A stretch of 64,000 nucleotides of DNA from Chitinophagaceae bacterium (GCA_016702745.1 JADJDJ010000002.1:248001-312000); one strand, 5' to 3'. Shown: positions 27,259 through 35,728, counted from the first letter of the stretch. The notes: generated by a model not told the origin, from the sequence alone. Numbers and translations are program-made.

Positions 27259-28914
27259 ATGTACGACATTTTGCAATTGAACGACATGCTCGTTCCTGAG
27301 CTGCTCGATATTGCTGAGCAGCTGAAAATACCCAATGCCAAAAAACTGAGTAAACAAGACCTGGTCTATAAAATTCTCGACGGTCAGGCCATTGCCGGTG
27401 CCAAGGGAGCCAAACCTGTGGATGATGGTAAGCGTAAAAGAATTATAAAAACAACCACAGCCACCGGAAGTGAAGAAGCTGAAGTGGAAAGTGGTGATGA
27501 AGAAAAAGCAATGAATAAAAAACCCAATATGCCCGTTAAAAAACCCGTCCGTGCCGCTGCTGCAGAAGGAGAAAAACCCGCACCGGTTAAAAAGCCAAGG
27601 AAGAAAGCCCATGAAGAAGAAGCCGCTGCTCCCCAGCAGGTGAATGAAGCACCCCCGGTTGAAAATGGTAATGATAATAGTGATGTTGCTGAAATTATTG
27701 CTTCTGCTTCAGCTGCTGCCCAGCCTTCTCCTGAACCTAATCCGCAGGGTGCTCCTAAAGTATATCCTGCCCGCCGCGAACAACAGTTTAATGTGGAGTT
27801 TGATGGTGTCATCCTGAGCGAAGGAGTACTGGAAATGATGCCGGATGGTTATGGTTTCCTGCGTTCCTCCGATTATAATTATCTCTCTTCTCCCGATGAT
27901 GTATATGTATCTCCCTCCCAGATTAAACTCTTTGGTTTAAAAACGGGTGATACAGTGAATGGAGCGGTGCGCCCTCCGAAAGAAGGAGAAAAATATTTTG
28001 CATTGCTGAAAGTGGATACCATCAATGGTAAAACACCTGAAGAAGTAAGGGATCGTGTACCATTTGATTACCTGACCCCGCTATTCCCTTTCGAAAAACT
28101 GAACCTGTTCACCACTCCTTCGGATTATTCTACCCGGATCATGGATTTGTTTACACCAATTGGTAAAGGACAGCGTGGATTGATTGTGGCGCAGCCTAAA
28201 ACAGGTAAGACCATGTTGCTGAAAGCCGTGGCCAATGCGATTGCGGCCAATCACCCCGAGTGCTACCTGATGGTGGTGCTGGTGGATGAGCGTCCGGAAG
28301 AGGTAACCGATATGGAAAGAAGTATCAAGGGTGAGGTCATTGCCTCCACTTTTGATGAGCCGGCAGAAAAACACGTAAAGGTTTCCACTATTGCCCTGCA
28401 AAAAGCCAAGCGACTGGTGGAATGCGGACATGATGTGGTGATCCTCCTGGATTCGATTACCCGTTTGGCCCGTGCCCATAATACCGTGGCGCCTGCTTCC
28501 GGTAAAGTATTATCAGGTGGTGTGGAAGCCAATGCCATGCAAAAACCCAAACAATTCTTTGGAGCTGCGCGTAAAATTGAAGGCGGCGGTTCACTCACCA
28601 TCATTGCCACAGCCCTGGTGGATACCGGCAGTAAAATGGATGAAGTGATCTTTGAGGAATTCAAGGGAACCGGTAATATGGAATTACAGCTGGAACGTAA
28701 ATTATCCAACAAAAGAATTTATCCTGCTATTGATATTGTGGCTTCCTCTACCCGCCGCGACGACCTGTTGCTGGAAAGAGATGTGCTGCAAAGAATGAAC
28801 CTGCTCCGTGTTTATCTCACCGACATGAATCCCGAAGAAGCCATGCGTGAATTACAGAACCGGATGAAGGGCACCAAGAGCAATGAAGAGTTTTTGGCGA
28901 GTATGAATGGGTAG
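27259..28914 (+). CDS. rho: Transcription termination factor Rho
   Basis: A 551-residue Rho. It has an N-terminal Rho_N helix bundle (ELLDIAEQLKIPNAKKLSKQ), then an Ala/Pro/Lys/Glu-rich insert of about 110 residues (about 50-160), a cold-shock RNA-binding domain (GVLEMMPDGYGFLRSSDYNY) and the RecA-like ATPase. The ATPase has Walker A QPKTGKT (about 312-318), VDERPEEVTDMERS and the Q/R-loop region GGGSLTIIATALVDTGSKMD. It is a hexameric RNA-DNA helicase that ends untranslated transcripts. The basic, low-complexity insert is typical of Bacteroidota Rho and may add RNA affinity or phase behaviour. It is monocistronic, and the 3' flank is a repeat field. Confidence 0.97.
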   Translation: MYDILQLNDMLVPELLDIAEQLKIPNAKKLSKQDLVYKILDGQAIAGAKGAKPVDDGKRKRIIKTTTATGSEEAEVESGDEEKAMNKKPNMPVKKPVRAAAAEGEKPAPVKKPRKKAHEEEAAAPQQVNEAPPVENGNDNSDVAEIIASASAAAQPSPEPNPQGAPKVYPARREQQFNVEFDGVILSEGVLEMMPDGYGFLRSSDYNYLSSPDDVYVSPSQIKLFGLKTGDTVNGAVRPPKEGEKYFALLKVDTINGKTPEEVRDRVPFDYLTPLFPFEKLNLFTTPSDYSTRIMDLFTPIGKGQRGLIVAQPKTGKTMLLKAVANAIAANHPECYLMVVLVDERPEEVTDMERSIKGEVIASTFDEPAEKHVKVSTIALQKAKRLVECGHDVVILLDSITRLARAHNTVAPASGKVLSGGVEANAMQKPKQFFGAARKIEGGGSLTIIATALVDTGSKMDEVIFEEFKGTGNMELQLERKLSNKRIYPAIDIVASSTRRDDLLLERDVLQRMNLLRVYLTDMNPEEAMRELQNRMKGTKSNEEFLASMNG

Positions 28915-28920
28915 AAGCAG

Positions 28921-28944
28921 GTTGAATAGTTGAGAAGTTGAAAT
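28921..28944 (+). repeat. Octad repeat GTTGAnnn x3
   Basis: GTTGAATA, GTTGAGAA and GTTGAAAT follow each other with an exact 8-bp period right after the rho stop codon. Confidence 0.7.
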
Positions 28945-29346
28945 GTTTAAAAGGGGAGTTTGTCTGCTGTTTTGAGCCTTCCATCTTACAATGGACATTC
29001 TATTAAATCTGGTACCTGCTTCATCAAATGCGGGTCGGGTCAACGTCTGTTCATTCCTTATCATTCATTTTACAATCAACAGCTGTTTACTTGCTGCCCC
29101 AGCGGGGCAAAACTATCTACTCTGTTTACAAAATTCAGCAGTAAAACTCCTTTTCATTTTTCACTCAACATTTGTTAAGCAGCAGTTCCTTCATTACTAA
29201 AAACCGGTAGCCGCTACGACAGTTCATACCCGCCCTTTCCATCTTACCATTAACACCCGTTTACTTGCGGCCCCAGCGGGGCCAAAGCCCGGTAACAACA
29301 AGATCCCTCTTAGCGGATTTGCCCCAGCGGGGCAACACTATTTTAT

Positions 29347-29738
29347 TCATTCAGAACCAGGACAACAATCGCTTTTGTAACAACAACCATTGACCAGCAA
29401 CAAGATTAAACGCCTGTTCATTCCTGCTTCTTCCATTTTACTATCAACATCCATTTACTTGAGGCCCCAGCGGGGCCAAAGCCTGGTAACAGTAACGACG
29501 ACTTTTATACCCCTTGCCCCAGCGGGGCAAAACTATTTTTTCCATTCACTTCATTCAGAACCAGGACAACAATCGCTTTTGTAACAACAACCATTGACCA
29601 GCAACAAGATTAAACGCCTGTTCATTCCTGCTTCTTCCATTTTACTATCAACATCCATTTACTTGAGGCCCCAGCGGGGCCAAAGCCCGGTAACAGTAAC
29701 GACGACTTTTATACCCCTTGCCCCAGCGGGGCAAAACT
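29347..29738. repeat. Tandem 204-bp repeat carrying paired palindromes
   Basis: Bases 29347-29534 recur at 29551-29738 with an offset of 204 and essentially one difference (GCCTGG versus GCCCGG). Each copy holds a palindrome of type A (GGCCCCAGCGGGGCC) and, 52 bp later, one of type B (TTGCCCCAGCGGGGCAA). A degenerate earlier unit sits at 29222-29345 (51-bp spacing). At 29096 a lone copy has the left context of type A (TTTACTTG) and the right context of type B (CAAAACTA), as expected from a deletion between paired copies. Confidence 0.88.
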
Positions 29739-29775
29739 GGTTTCCCCCTCATTCCCGTACATTCGCAGGATTCCA

Positions 29776-30864
29776 ATGGCCGCCACCCGTATCGATATCA
29801 ATCAATTTCTTGAACTGACCAGGCAGCACCCTGTACTGGATGTACGCAGCCCCGGTGAATACAATCATGCCCATCTCCCCAATGCTTTTTCTCTTCCCCT
29901 ATTCACTGATGAAGAAAGAAAAGTAGTCGGCACCACTTACAAACAACAGAGTCGCGAAACCGCCATTAAAATTGGTCTCGATTATTTCGGTCCCAAAATG
30001 CGCAGGATGGTAGAAGAAGTGGAAGCTATTTTGGCCGACCATTCCGCTAAAACAAAGAACATTCCATCATCTGATGCCCGTACCATCCTGGTTTATTGCT
30101 GGCGGGGCGGCATGCGCAGCGGAGCTGTATCCTGGTTACTCGATCTCTATGGATTTAAAGTGTACACCCTCGTGGGTGGGTATAAAAAATTCCGCAACCT
30201 GGTACTGGAGGGTTTTAAAAAATCTTATCCCTTTCAGATCCTGGGCGGCTATACCGGTTCGGGTAAAACCGAACTTCTGCATGCCCTTCGACAGCAGGGA
30301 GAGACCATTATTGACCTGGAAGGAATCGCCCGGCATAAAGGATCTGCTTTTGGGAATATCGGTATGCCCCTACAACCCACACAGGAAATGTTTGAAAATC
30401 TCCTGTACCTGGAACTGCAAAAAACAGTTGAAAATCCGGCCGGACCCGTTTGGCTGGAAGACGAATCCCAACGGATCGGACTGGTCAATATTCCCGGAGA
30501 TATCTGGAAAAACATGCGTCAGTCACCCGTTTACTTTCTTGATATTCCATTTGAAGAACGGTTAAAGCGTATCACCGAAGAGTATGGTGATCTGGATAAA
30601 GAGAAATTATTAGGTGCAATCGACAGAATCAAAGGAAAACTGGGGGGATTAAACGCAAAAAATGCCACTCAACTGCTACATGAGGGAAATACCTTAGAAA
30701 GTTTCCGCATCTTATTGAAATACTACGACAAGTATTATTGGAAGGGTTTACACAATCGGGAGAACGTAAATTCGTTATTATATACAGTTGACTGTAAATC
30801 CGTAACCGTTGAAAATGCCATCCTGCTTCTTCAATCTTCAGGGAAGAAACCTGAAACCCGTTAA
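29776..30864 (+). CDS. mnmH: tRNA 2-selenouridine synthase
   Basis: A 362-residue SelU/MnmH. The N-terminal rhodanese domain begins HPVLDVRSPGEYNHAHLPNA and carries the catalytic Cys in YCWRGGMRS (C108). The C-terminal P-loop domain has GGYTGSGKTELL (158-165). MnmH replaces sulfur by selenium at the wobble 2-thiouridine of tRNA-Lys, Glu and Gln, through a geranylated intermediate and selenophosphate. The donor-making gene selD is 2 kb downstream on the same strand. Cys108 and the Walker Lys164 are both present, so the enzyme should be active. The gene starts right after a palindrome field, and the next gene begins inside its 3' end. Confidence 0.95.
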   Translation: MAATRIDINQFLELTRQHPVLDVRSPGEYNHAHLPNAFSLPLFTDEERKVVGTTYKQQSRETAIKIGLDYFGPKMRRMVEEVEAILADHSAKTKNIPSSDARTILVYCWRGGMRSGAVSWLLDLYGFKVYTLVGGYKKFRNLVLEGFKKSYPFQILGGYTGSGKTELLHALRQQGETIIDLEGIARHKGSAFGNIGMPLQPTQEMFENLLYLELQKTVENPAGPVWLEDESQRIGLVNIPGDIWKNMRQSPVYFLDIPFEERLKRITEEYGDLDKEKLLGAIDRIKGKLGGLNAKNATQLLHEGNTLESFRILLKYYDKYYWKGLHNRENVNSLLYTVDCKSVTVENAILLLQSSGKKPETR

Positions 30865-32653
30865 ACTGGCCGCCCTGCTGCTGCTGACCCCACTGTTTTT
30901 TTATGGACAATCACTAACCGGTCTCTGGACTGGAGCACTGAGCAATGACAGTACCACGGTACGTAAAGATCAGTTATTCGAAATTGCTTTGACCGAATAC
31001 AAAGGCAAGGTATATGGTTATTCCCTCAGTGAATTCATCGTCAATGACACTTTGTACTATATCATCAAAAGAGTGAAAGGAACCATTAACGGAGATATTT
31101 GTGAAGTAACAGATGATGATATCCTGGCTTATAATTTCCGGGGCAAACTGGATAAAGGCATTAAAGTCACCAGTACCTTCAAAAGGAACGGAAGCGATAG
31201 TGCCTGGTATCTGGCCGGTACCTGGAAGACCAATGCTACCAAAAAATATTATTCCGTAACAGGTAAAGTGGATCTCGGCCAGGAAAAAGATCTTACGGCT
31301 TCCAAAATATTCCCGCACCTCGAAGAATTGAAGATTGCAGATGAAATCAGTTTTTATAAAGAAAGAAATGAAGCACCTGTTGTGGCCCGTCTGGCCAAGC
31401 CGCAGCGTGTAAAAACAGAATATACTTTCAACAATGATCCTGCACCAGCCCCCGCTGTTGCCGCTCCGGAACTGGTAAGGGCGGATCCTGAATCATTAGG
31501 CCCCGATCTGAAAAAACCGGAGAATGCCCTCGCCAAAACACAGACAAAAGAAATCGCGAATCAATCCGGTACATTAAGCGTGGCAGCACCTGAACTGGTA
31601 AGAACAGATCCCGAAGCAACGGGTCCCGATCTGAAAAAACCAGATGCAGTTACTACGAAAACGCAGACAAAAGAAATCAGCAATCAATCACCAGCTTTAA
31701 CAGTGGCGGCTCCTGAACTGGTACGAACAGATCCTGAAGCTACAGGTCCCGATCTGAAAAAACCAGATGCGGCCCTTACAAAGACCAATTCTAAATCCAT
31801 CAACGGATCGAATACAAATATCAAGGTAGCTGCTCCAGCCGTTCAACGCGCCGATCCTGAATTAAAAGAGCCGGAAGTGAAGAGAAATGAGATGGCTGTA
31901 AACAGAACCGAGACAAAAAAAGTAGATGGCTCAACAGTCGCATTGCAACCTGCTGCCAGCAGTAAAACAGCAGCAGTTAATAAACCGGTGCAGGCTCCTG
32001 TGAAAACAGACAATGCCCTGAACACAAACGCCACAAAAAATAATACGGTCGCAGCTGCAGGTAGCAATAACAACCCAACAGCGGTACCAAAAACAACGGC
32101 AGCTGTTAATCCGCCTGCCTCTTCAAAAACACAATCTGTTACTGCACAGCATCAGCCGGTCGCGAATAACAATACTCTAAAAGCGCCATTGCCATCACCG
32201 GCTGAACAGCATAAGCATACAGAGGCTGCCAGCCCGGCCAGCGCACCGGTGGTGATGGCACCTCAAAAGACCATTGAAGAATTAACGAAGAATGTGGCCA
32301 CTATTGCTGGTAGGAAATCTGAATTCTCTCAGGTAGTGGATTTCAAAGCAGATAGTCTGGTCCTCTCTCTTTATGATAACGGAGAAATTGATGGTGATAC
32401 CGTGAGTGTGATCATGAACGGAGAAACCATCATGGCCAAACAGGGAATCAAGGCCAGTGCGATCCGTAAAACCATTTATATTCAGCCCGGGCAAAACGAA
32501 GACTTCACACTCGTACTCTTTGCCGATAATCTGGGTAAGTATCCTCCCAATACTGGTCTCTTAGTGGTGCATGATGGAGAAGATGTGTACCATTTGCGAT
32601 TCAGTTCTGATTTTCAGAAGAGCACGGGAATTGTGTTCCGAAGGAAGAAATAA
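30815..32653 (+). CDS. Exported repeat protein of unknown function between mnmH and selD
   Basis: About 612 residues from the ATG at 30815 (a TTG two codons earlier, at 30809, is an alternative). The start lies 50 nt inside the mnmH 3' end. A signal peptide (KLAALLLLTPLFFYGQS) leads to a beta-rich domain of about 170 residues (LTGLWTGALSNDSTTVRKDQ). Next come four 41-residue repeats of the form VAAPELVRxDPExxGPDLKK, and a long Ala/Thr/Asn/Pro linker. The C-terminal beta domain (LVLSLYDNGEIDGDTVSVIM to LRFSSDFQKSTGIVFRRKK) is one I have seen at the end of other Bacteroidota exported proteins, but I cannot name it. The linker and repeats suggest a surface or periplasmic spacer. Its place between two selenium genes is unexplained. 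Confidence 0.75.
   Translation: MPSCFFNLQGRNLKPVKLAALLLLTPLFFYGQSLTGLWTGALSNDSTTVRKDQLFEIALTEYKGKVYGYSLSEFIVNDTLYYIIKRVKGTINGDICEVTDDDILAYNFRGKLDKGIKVTSTFKRNGSDSAWYLAGTWKTNATKKYYSVTGKVDLGQEKDLTASKIFPHLEELKIADEISFYKERNEAPVVARLAKPQRVKTEYTFNNDPAPAPAVAAPELVRADPESLGPDLKKPENALAKTQTKEIANQSGTLSVAAPELVRTDPEATGPDLKKPDAVTTKTQTKEISNQSPALTVAAPELVRTDPEATGPDLKKPDAALTKTNSKSINGSNTNIKVAAPAVQRADPELKEPEVKRNEMAVNRTETKKVDGSTVALQPAASSKTAAVNKPVQAPVKTDNALNTNATKNNTVAAAGSNNNPTAVPKTTAAVNPPASSKTQSVTAQHQPVANNNTLKAPLPSPAEQHKHTEAASPASAPVVMAPQKTIEELTKNVATIAGRKSEFSQVVDFKADSLVLSLYDNGEIDGDTVSVIMNGETIMAKQGIKASAIRKTIYIQPGQNEDFTLVLFADNLGKYPPNTGLLVVHDGEDVYHLRFSSDFQKSTGIVFRRKK
31457..31948 (+). repeat. Four 123-bp coding tandem repeats
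   Basis: In-frame units start at 31457, 31580, 31703 and 31826, each 41 codons. Units 2 and 3 are closest (VRTDPEATGPDLKKPDA in both). Unit 4 is diverged. Such arrays can change copy number by slippage. Confidence 0.85.
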
Positions 32654-32689
32654 GGTTTCACCGCAGAGAACAGGAGGACGCAAAGTTAT

Positions 32690-32703
32690 CGCAGAGCTCT
32701 GCG
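32690..32703. repeat. CGCAGAG-type palindrome in the mnmH-selD intergenic region
   Basis: CGCAGAGCTCTGCG is a perfect 14-bp palindrome. Upstream ACCGCAGAG (32660-32668) and GACGCAAAG are related short words. This CGCAGAG/ACGCAAAG vocabulary recurs in intergenic repeats of many bacteria. It is not followed by a T-run, so it is not an obvious terminator. Confidence 0.5.
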
Positions 32704-32851
32704 AACTGGGTTATGAGCTTCGGATTATCTCAAACCCTTAAGCTGGATATAAGCCGATTAAATGATGTTCAAGCTTTGCGTCAACATTCCCTTCACTTGA
32801 ATTAGTAAATTTTTGCGCCCTCCATTGACTAACTTTACTCTTTAAGAAACC

Positions 32852-32886
32852 GACTATCGACTCACGACTCATGACTAACGACTTCT
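32852..32886 (+). repeat. Heptad repeat GACTnnn x5 running into the selD start
   Basis: GACTATC, GACTCAC, GACTCAT, GACTAAC and GACTTCT occur with an exact 7-bp period. The selD ATG at 32871-32873 is formed by the third and fourth units, so the repeat spans the translation start. It is the reverse complement of the AGTCnnn heptads at 35608-35677. Confidence 0.75.
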
Positions 32887-33902
32887 CTCTCACCCAATAT
32901 TCCCACGGCGCCGGTTGCGGTTGTAAGATCGCTCCTAAAGTGCTGGACGAAATATTAAAAAGCAGTATCACTGTTCCTGATAACGATAAATTATTGGTAG
33001 GTAACCATAGCCGGGATGATGCTGCTGTGTATGATCTCGGGAATGGCATGGCCCTGATCTCCACCACCGATTTCTTTATGCCCATTGTGGATGATGCTTT
33101 TGATTTTGGCCGGATCGCCGCTGCCAATTCCATCAGTGATGTATATGCCATGGGCGGAAAACCACTGATGGCCATTGCTATTCTGGGCTGGCCGGTGGAA
33201 AAATTACCGGTAGAGCTGGCGCAAAAAGTAATTGAAGGGGGCCGGACAGTTTGTGCCAAAGCGGGTATTCCTTTAGCGGGCGGACATAGCATTGATTCTC
33301 CTGAACCAATTTTCGGATTGGCAGTAACCGGTATCGTACCTATCAACAATTTAAAAAAGAACAATACCGCCGAAGAAGGTGATTATCTTTTTCTCAGCAA
33401 GGCACTGGGCGTTGGTGTACTGTCAACCGCACAAAAAAGAGGATTGCTGCAACCCGAACACCTGCCGGTACTGATTCAGCAGTTAACCTCGTTGAATCAA
33501 CTGGGAGAAGAACTGGGAAAAAATGCCGGCGTTACAGCCATGACCGATGTGACCGGTTTCGGATTACTCGGCCACCTGATTGAAATGGCAGGCGGAAGCG
33601 GACTCAGTGCTGAAATTGATTATGCCAAATTACCCGTGATTGCCGGTGCAAAAGAATATATCTCCCAACGCATATTCCCCGATGCCACCACCAGGAACTG
33701 GAGCAGCTATAGTGATCAGGTAAAATTTGAAAAAGGAGTAAATGTAATGGAAGCATTTACACTCTTACCGGATCCGCAGACCAATGGTGGTTTACTCGTT
33801 AGTGTAAAAGAAGCGGCTGTTCCTGAATTATTGCCTTTATTGGGTGAACCGATCGGCCGGATGATCAAAGCAGCTGAAAAGACTGTATATATCAGACCTT
33901 GA
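32871..33902 (+). CDS. selD: Selenophosphate synthetase
   Basis: A 343-residue SelD. The glycine-rich N-terminus YSHGAGCGCKIAP carries the catalytic Cys16 (cysteine form, not selenocysteine) and Lys19, matching Cys17 and Lys20 of the E. coli enzyme. Next come the ATP-binding segments of the AIR-synthase-like fold: DDAAVYDLGNGMALISTTDF, NSISDVYAMGG, AGGHSIDSPEPIFGLAVTG and DVTGFGLLGHL. It makes selenophosphate from selenide and ATP. With mnmH in the same strand and no selA, selB or Sec tRNA in the window, the visible use is tRNA selenouridine. The 3' end overlaps the convergent ctlX-like gene by 11 nt. Confidence 0.96.
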   Translation: MTNDFSLTQYSHGAGCGCKIAPKVLDEILKSSITVPDNDKLLVGNHSRDDAAVYDLGNGMALISTTDFFMPIVDDAFDFGRIAAANSISDVYAMGGKPLMAIAILGWPVEKLPVELAQKVIEGGRTVCAKAGIPLAGGHSIDSPEPIFGLAVTGIVPINNLKKNNTAEEGDYLFLSKALGVGVLSTAQKRGLLQPEHLPVLIQQLTSLNQLGEELGKNAGVTAMTDVTGFGLLGHLIEMAGGSGLSAEIDYAKLPVIAGAKEYISQRIFPDATTRNWSSYSDQVKFEKGVNVMEAFTLLPDPQTNGGLLVSVKEAAVPELLPLLGEPIGRMIKAAEKTVYIRP

Positions 33903-34818
33903 TTTTTTTCTCCAGAAAAATTTCTGCCATCATACATCTTACACTTCCTCCTTCCACCGCTTCAATGGTAGGTACGGGTATGGGTAATAATCTGGCATAG
34001 GCTTCCAGCATGGCCTTTTGTTCTTTCCGGAGAGAATCAAAAGCAGACTGACTGAGTACAAGAATCGATTCTCCTTTCCTGTTTTTTACTTCCAGCATAT
34101 TACCAGCGAATCGCTGCATCTGTTCTCTGCTGATGGGAATGATGGCATGATTGGTTGATTCCAGCAATTGACGAACAGCAATCAGTTCCCATTCTTCCTC
34201 AATGGCCTCTTCACAAAGGACGGCAAATTTTTCACCCAATGACATGAGCACATTGGTATGATAGACCGGACGCCCGGCTGTATCAGTTGCCAGAAAAACA
34301 ATGGCCTGATACCCGTTGGTCACGGCAAATTTTTCCAGCACCGATAAATTGGTTCTTTCTGAAATGGCCGCATAGATAAGTTGGTTGCGATGATCCATAA
34401 CCATACTCCCTGTTCCTTCGAGAAAACGTCCTTCCACTTCAAACTCACTCCAGTCCTGCAAGTCTTTCACCACAAAATCAGCGGATAAGCGGTCTATAAT
34501 ATCTTCTCTTTTCTCTGCCCGGCGACTGGGCGCATACATCGGAAACACAAATAGCTTTCCATCAGGCGTACTGCTGAGCCAGTTATTGGGGAAAATGGCA
34601 TCGGGCTTGGGTGGTTCCCTGCTATCTTCAATCAGTAATAAATCTATTTCGTTTTTCTGCAAGAGCTCGGCCATCCGGTTGAATTCTTCCAGTGCTTTTT
34701 TTTGCAAATCAGCTGCAGGTATGCCGGGATTCTCCTGAAAAAAATTATTGGCCGCGGTTTCTGCATTAAACCCAAAGGCGGCAGGCCGAATCATTAATAT
34801 AGTGGGCGCATGGATCAT
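33892..34818 (-). CDS. ctlX: CtlX-like arginine-deiminase-family hydrolase
   Basis: A 308-residue guanidino-group-modifying fold protein. It has FPNNWLSSTPDGKLFVFPMY near residue 100, the acid in FLEGTGSMVMDH, the catalytic His in PVYHTNVLMS and the nucleophile Cys in GSVRCMMAEIFL at the C-terminus. This arrangement matches the citrulline-utilisation hydrolase (CtlX) group, related to arginine deiminase and dimethylargininase. It probably acts on citrulline or a related ureido or guanidino compound; no other arginine-catabolism gene is adjacent. Its ATG overlaps the pterin dehydratase stop (ATGA at 34815-34818), so the two are coupled. The gene symbol is a family-based inference. Confidence 0.8.
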   Translation of the reverse strand: MIHAPTILMIRPAAFGFNAETAANNFFQENPGIPAADLQKKALEEFNRMAELLQKNEIDLLLIEDSREPPKPDAIFPNNWLSSTPDGKLFVFPMYAPSRRAEKREDIIDRLSADFVVKDLQDWSEFEVEGRFLEGTGSMVMDHRNQLIYAAISERTNLSVLEKFAVTNGYQAIVFLATDTAGRPVYHTNVLMSLGEKFAVLCEEAIEEEWELIAVRQLLESTNHAIIPISREQMQRFAGNMLEVKNRKGESILVLSQSAFDSLRKEQKAMLEAYARLLPIPVPTIEAVEGGSVRCMMAEIFLEKKIKV

Positions 34819-35063
34819 TTTTCCTTTGCAGGCAGGAGCAGTTGGTCAATGATAGCAGCCAGCTTTCTGTCTTTTTCTGTAATGATATCACCGGCGTCAT
34901 GGGTATTCAGCCAGATCTCCACGGTATTCCACACATTGGTCCAGCGGGGATGGTGATCCGCTTTTTCTGCCGCCAGCGCCACCCGGGTCATAAAGGCAAA
35001 AGCCTCGCTGAAATCGGCAAACTGAAATTTCCTGTAAAGCGCATTGTTGATTTCCTGCCACAT
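34815..35063 (-). CDS. phhB: Pterin-4a-carbinolamine dehydratase
   Basis: An 82-residue protein covering nearly the whole small family fold. The active-site signature is EKADHHPRWTNVWNTVEIWL followed by NTHDAGDIT. The enzyme dehydrates 4a-hydroxytetrahydropterin for aromatic amino acid hydroxylases; some members have moonlighting roles. No phenylalanine hydroxylase gene is visible here. It overlaps the ctlX-like gene by 4 nt and is the upstream gene of that pair. Confidence 0.92.
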   Translation of the reverse strand: MWQEINNALYRKFQFADFSEAFAFMTRVALAAEKADHHPRWTNVWNTVEIWLNTHDAGDIITEKDRKLAAIIDQLLLPAKEK

Positions 35064-35108
35064 AGTAAAATGGATTTCTGAGAATGAATGTATCGATGTT
35101 CTGATTCC

Positions 35109-35558
35109 TTAAAAAACAAGGTTCTCTTTATTGCTGATTTTATCAACCGTTAATTCAGCCACCAGCTGTACCTGTGGAATGGAACGAATGGTTTGTACGG
35201 TTTCCTGCATGGCTTCCTCACTTACTTCATCTCCCTTCATCAGCCATAAAAAATCCAGGTGTTTGAATTCGGGAAGCAGGTATTCGCCGTCGAAATGATT
35301 CTTATAGATATAATGTGATAAAAACTTATTGGGCTCGTTGTATTCGTAGAGAGAAAAGAAATAATCTCTTTTCTTTCTGATCAGTTTTATTTCCAGTTCG
35401 GGATTAAGCCGAAAATCAAGTCCGGTGCTCGTATTGATGAACCAGCAAAACTGGTAATCCTTCACCGGCGCCATGATTCCCAGTACACGGGTATCCAGGA
35501 AGAACATCTCGGTCAGTTCCCTGTTATCCAGTACCAGTTTATTGCCTCTTTCCGCCAT
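35109..35558 (-). CDS. IPExxxVDY-family-like small protein
   Basis: A 149-residue protein (MAERGNKLVLDNRELTEMFF) with FLDTRVLGIMAPVKDYQFCW, FRLNPELEIKLIRKKRDYFF and a C-terminus ending VAELTVDKISNKENLVF. The pattern matches the short Bacteroidota-restricted IPExxxVDY family, whose function is unknown. No signal peptide or membrane helix is visible, so it is likely cytoplasmic. It is separated from the pterin dehydratase by 45 nt on the same strand. Confidence 0.65.
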   Translation of the reverse strand: MAERGNKLVLDNRELTEMFFLDTRVLGIMAPVKDYQFCWFINTSTGLDFRLNPELEIKLIRKKRDYFFSLYEYNEPNKFLSHYIYKNHFDGEYLLPEFKHLDFLWLMKGDEVSEEAMQETVQTIRSIPQVQLVAELTVDKISNKENLVF

Positions 35559-35607
35559 GGATCCTTTTCAGCAAGTTAATTAAATTAAAGCAGAGCCCGG
35601 AGAAGGC

Positions 35608-35677
35608 AGTCTTCAGTCGACAGTCTACAGTCGACAGTCATCAGTCATCAGTCGACAGTCGGCAGTCATCAGTCTTG
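35608..35677 (+). repeat. Heptad repeat AGTCnnn x10
   Basis: Ten consecutive units each start AGTC at an exact 7-bp period (35608, 35615 and so on to 35671). The variable part is TTC, GAC, TAC, GAC, ATC, ATC, GAC, GGC, ATC and TTG. It lies between the IPExxxVDY gene and the 3' end of the M28 peptidase gene. Confidence 0.85.
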
Positions 35678-35728
35678 TTTCGACAAGTGCTACAAGATTA
35701 GGTTTATGTCTGTTGTAAGAAGCTCTTC

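Larger units (their letters stand above)
28915..29775. other. 861-bp non-coding repeat field between rho and mnmH
   Basis: No credible gene. Short open frames in it are repeats of one another and translate the palindromes. It holds three GTTGAnnn octads (28921-28944) and seven copies of the 13-mer GCCCCAGCGGGGC, at 29096, 29270, 29321, 29464, 29516, 29668 and 29720 (starts). It also holds a 204-bp tandem duplication. The last part must contain the mnmH 5' region, since mnmH starts directly after the final copy. Confidence 0.9.

Noticed and set aside
29096..29732. Regular palindromic repeats suggestive of a CRISPR array
   Set aside because: Copies are 13-15 bp, unevenly spaced (51-204 bp), the intervals are themselves repeated rather than unique, and no cas gene is near.
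29390..29818. Two small near-identical open frames of 64 and 74 codons starting with the same residues
   Set aside because: They are the same 204-bp tandem repeat read twice, with palindrome-derived residues, and no family or ribosome-binding evidence.
32738..33364. Antisense open frame of 208 codons across selD
   Set aside because: Its codon pattern follows the opposite strand of an unmistakable SelD, and the protein resembles no family.
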